The notes below the pieces were generated by a model. The model worked only from the letters and a program-made list of their open reading frames with translations, made no database searches and was not told where the DNA came from. A stretch of DNA of 64,000 nt from positions 1 through 64,000 of the forward strand of contig CABQEV010000007.1 in assembly GCA_902463265.1 (NCBI GenBank). Direction: 5' to 3'. Below are positions 61,625-64,000 of this stretch, one piece after another. Position 1 is the first letter of the stretch, and each line of letters starts with the position of its first letter. The stretch comes from UMGS1889 sp900556055 (GTDB lineage: Bacteria; Bacillota; Clostridia; Oscillospirales; Ruminococcaceae). Position numbers and translations under genes: made by a program.

Positions 61625-62263
61625 TTAAAGCTGTTCCAATTCCCTGAGATCGCTCATTATCCCCACATTCGGGAATGCCGAAAATTCCTCGGCTGATGTT
61701 GTTCCCGTTGTGACTGCGGCAAATGCGACACCTGCTCTTTCGGCTGCTTCGGCATCGGTCAGGCTGTCGCCCACATAGAGGATAGCTTCTTTCGGAAATC
61801 CGCTTTCTTCGGCTATTTTCAATATGCCGTCGGGAGCGGGTTTCTGATTTTTTACGTCATCGCCGCCGACTATCATATCGACAAGTGCGCTGTCGCCGCT
61901 GAGGGAGAGTATCTCGCGTATCCGGCGGCTGAATTTTGTTGTGCATACTGCGATAAATGCGCCGTTTGCTTTCAGCCCGGCAAGACATTCATGCGCATAG
62001 GGGAGCCACTCCGCAGATGCCGACATGACCCTGTCCGCCTCTTCGACAAAGAGGTCATGGAACTGCTTTGCACGTTCGGGAGATGTGTTTCCGGTGAGCC
62101 TTTTGTATGTTTCGGTCAGCGAAAGACCGATGGTCCTGCGTATTGCATTATCATCGGGGATATTCTCCGACATATTTTCCAGAGCATAGCGGACGCTTTT
62201 TATTATGCCGTCCGATGTATCTCCCAAAGTGAAATCGTAATCGAAAATATATGCTTTTTTCAT
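61625..62263 (-). CDS. HAD-family phosphatase (phosphoglycolate phosphatase-like)
   Basis: A 212-residue enzyme; ATG 62263 has an AAAGGAA site. The nucleophile motif is YIFDYDFTLGDTSDG, where the second Asp of the usual DxD is followed by Phe-Thr. Motif II VCTTKFS and motif III/IV KPAPDGIL... YVGDSLTDAEAAERAG are intact. A helical cap of type C1 lies at about 20-90. The substrate is probably a small phosphorylated metabolite such as phosphoglycolate or pyrophosphate. Confidence 0.88.
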   Translation of the reverse strand: MKKAYIFDYDFTLGDTSDGIIKSVRYALENMSENIPDDNAIRRTIGLSLTETYKRLTGNTSPERAKQFHDLFVEEADRVMSASAEWLPYAHECLAGLKANGAFIAVCTTKFSRRIREILSLSGDSALVDMIVGGDDVKNQKPAPDGILKIAEESGFPKEAILYVGDSLTDAEAAERAGVAFAAVTTGTTSAEEFSAFPNVGIMSDLRELEQL

Positions 62264-62285
62264 AGCCGATGTTCCTTTCAAAAAA

Positions 62286-62346
62286 ACCGTCCGCTTCGGG
62301 AAGTGCCGATAAAGACTTTATCGGTGGCATATCCCGCAGGGACGGT
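62286..62346 (-). terminator. Terminator of the GGDEF sensor gene
   Basis: ACCGTCC/GGACGGT arms with an inner CCGATAAAG/CTTTATCGG stem, followed on the minus strand by seven T, directly after the sensor gene's stop. Confidence 0.8.
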
Positions 62347-62352
62347 CAATTT

Positions 62353-64000
62353 TTATCTTGTTCCGAGATAATCTCTGCTCTTTTTTCGTCTGCGCTTGTC
62401 ATCATACATTCTGAAATCGGCGGTTCTTATGAAATTCTCGACATCTGTGCTGACCTCTGGGTGTATTTCGTCCCAGCCGCAGCTTATGCCGACCTTATAA
62501 GGCTTTCCTGATGCCGCATTGAATTCGTTGAGGCGCTCTCTGACCTTTTTTACGTATTCTTCGGGATATTTATCATCGCCGAAGCCAATGACGGTGAACT
62601 CATCTCCGCCGAAGCGTGAGCATATCTCGTCCCTGCCGTTTGCGTGGAGTGCGGACGCAACTGCCTTTATTGCTGCATCGCCTTCGTTATGCCCGAAGTT
62701 GTCGTTGATATATTTTAGGTAATCCATATCTATCGAGAAAACATATGCCTTTTTATCTCCCACCGAGAGTTTTTCTGCCCGTTTATAGAAGCCTCTGCGG
62801 TTGTAAAGCCCCGTCAGCGGATCTCGGATATGCATTTCTGCAAGCTCGGCGTTCACACGTTCAAGACGGACACGGTTTATAAGGTTTTCAAGAATCTGAG
62901 TTGTGTTGGTTATGTATCTTCTACGGTTCGAGAATACCGATTCGGTGAAGCCTATCGCAGCACAGGTGTAGCCCATAACTTCTTCTCTGAAATGGAGCGG
63001 TGAGAAAAATAGGATATCATGGCGTTCAAGTGCAGTCTCGAGATCGGGCAGAAGCTCTCTTGTCGGGAACAGAATGCCATCGGTCTTGGCTGTATCGAAA
63101 AATCTCACCATAAAGGCGTTTGAAGTTTCGGTGAATAAATCATGGTAGCGTTCCTTGCTTTTCTTCAGTTCAAAAAGGTCGGTATTTACGCAGAACCATT
63201 CGCAGTAGTCGCCGTAATGCGACATTACATCAGCGACCTCTTTGAGCGTGCCGCATTCCGCAGCGTTTCTGAGATAGCTTAGCATAAAGCTTTCATGCTG
63301 TGCGGAAGAATTAACACGCTTATAAAGTTCAAGGATCTTCTCGCAGGGATCCTCGGAGTTTATATTTTCGCAGCCGCAGGACTGTGAAACACGCATTTTA
63401 TACGGTATCCTTACGATGTGCGGAGGTGTTCCGCCGTTCCTTGCTGTTTCGATCATATTCATCGCTTCGATGCCTATTGATGCGAAATCGACGGAAGCAG
63501 TTGTTATTCTGGGACGGTAATATCTTTCCAGCTCGATGCCGTCGAATCCCGTTACGATAACATCGTCGGGGACTCTGACCTTTCTTTCGGAAAGATACTG
63601 GCATACGGTTATAGCCATGGTATCGTTGCAGCAGATGATAGCTTCGGGGAATGGCAGGCTGCTCTTCATGAAGTTATCCATCGCTTCGACCGTAGGACCT
63701 TCCCAGAAGTTGCCGTAGCCTACTCGTCTTTCGTCATATGTAATACCGTTTTCGGCAAGCACACGCTTATAGCAGTCAAGGCGCTCATCTGAGAATGGAT
63801 TATCTTTGAATCCCGCTATAAAATTGACCTTGCGGCAGCCGTGATCCTCGATAACATGGCGGACGATCTTTTCAAAGGTGGTAGTATAGTCAAAAAGGAT
63901 GCATGGCGTATCCTCAAATTCCTTATCCACTGTCAGCACGGGAATGCCTGCGCTGCGTGCATAGTCGATGAGTATCCGAGACACTTCGTCATTCTGTATG
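62353..64000 (-). CDS. LacI-type ligand-binding domain fused to GGDEF diguanylate cyclase (5' end outside window)
   Basis: The frame is open to the window edge, so the N-terminus is missing. The first 190 residues seen are the C-terminal two thirds of a periplasmic-binding-protein-like sensor of the LacI type: HVIEDHGCRKVNFIAG, ICCNDTMAITVCQYL and DVIVTGFDGIELERYYRP. A linker of about 170 residues follows, then a GGDEF domain (RDPLTGLYNRRGFYKR, CSRFGGDEFTVIG). It should make c-di-GMP in answer to a sugar-like ligand. No signal peptide can be judged from what is present. Confidence 0.88.
   Translation of the reverse strand, partial: IQNDEVSRILIDYARSAGIPVLTVDKEFEDTPCILFDYTTTFEKIVRHVIEDHGCRKVNFIAGFKDNPFSDERLDCYKRVLAENGITYDERRVGYGNFWEGPTVEAMDNFMKSSLPFPEAIICCNDTMAITVCQYLSERKVRVPDDVIVTGFDGIELERYYRPRITTASVDFASIGIEAMNMIETARNGGTPPHIVRIPYKMRVSQSCGCENINSEDPCEKILELYKRVNSSAQHESFMLSYLRNAAECGTLKEVADVMSHYGDYCEWFCVNTDLFELKKSKERYHDLFTETSNAFMVRFFDTAKTDGILFPTRELLPDLETALERHDILFFSPLHFREEVMGYTCAAIGFTESVFSNRRRYITNTTQILENLINRVRLERVNAELAEMHIRDPLTGLYNRRGFYKRAEKLSVGDKKAYVFSIDMDYLKYINDNFGHNEGDAAIKAVASALHANGRDEICSRFGGDEFTVIGFGDDKYPEEYVKKVRERLNEFNAASGKPYKVGISCGWDEIHPEVSTDVENFIRTADFRMYDDKRRRKKSRDYLGTR

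Overview
The window looks like a chromosomal segment of a Ruminococcus-like gut Firmicute (Oscillospiraceae/Clostridia). The evidence is the moderate GC content, strong AGGAGG-type ribosome binding sites, sigma-A TTGACA/TATAAT promoters, a two-gene SufBC cluster, a queuosine operon with a preQ1-type leader, a class-A-like RNase P RNA, several DUF families common in Clostridia, and a MobV element in a tRNA-Leu gene. The species assignment is inference.

Left accessory region (1-10.8 kb). It opens with the C-terminal end of an RHS polymorphic toxin carrying an AHH-type HNH nuclease, followed 2 bp later by a probable immunity gene. Next come a displaced RHS tip that stops at what looks like an IS5-family insertion, and a decayed IS5 transposase. 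A leftward group of lipoprotein genes follows: two ankyrin-repeat paralogues (one split by a T9 homopolymer frameshift), two DUF5104-like lipoproteins and a zinc-ribbon-like protein. From 8.97 to 10.7 kb lies the wreck of an older mobilisable element: relaxase, mobilisation accessory gene, and excisionase and integrase fragments joined by deletions.

Integrated element (about 10.83-22.30 kb). A complete mobilisable element is inserted in the 3' end of tRNA-Leu(TAA). It has a tyrosine integrase, an excisionase-like HTH protein, a CHC2 primase, a D5/P4-type helicase, a MobV relaxase and an XRE regulator with divergent operator-containing promoters. Its leftward cargo is a CbxX/SpoVK-type AAA+ protein, an OLD-like ATPase start-stop coupled to a putative PD-(D/E)XK nuclease, and a small unknown protein. 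I rate this cargo the best candidate for an undescribed (probably anti-phage) system. A 346-bp perfect direct repeat joins the old and new elements, so this is tandem accretion at one tRNA.

Core region (22.3-58.9 kb). It holds a peptide-deformylase-like protein, an M23 peptidase, GAPDH, DUF445 and DUF2461 proteins, an Rpn-type nuclease with a duplicated tail, and an ABC-2 exporter. Then come rnpB, rsmA-capA-WYL regulator, sufC-sufB, cysE-cysS-DUF4250, and queD-queE-folE-queC-queF-dusB behind a preQ1-I-like riboswitch. After these are a large GGT/beta-helix surface protein, a C11 (clostripain) peptidase lipoprotein, and a LytTR two-component system. That system is divergent from a lipoprotein gene whose promoter carries a tandem LytTR-like box. 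A P-type Ca2+ ATPase with its ribosome site buried in a 14-bp stem and rlmD complete the region.

Right end (59.0-64.0 kb). A visibly AT-richer type II restriction-modification pair interrupts the core. It is followed by a TfoX C-terminal-domain protein, a HAD phosphatase, and a LacI-type sensor fused to GGDEF that runs off the window.
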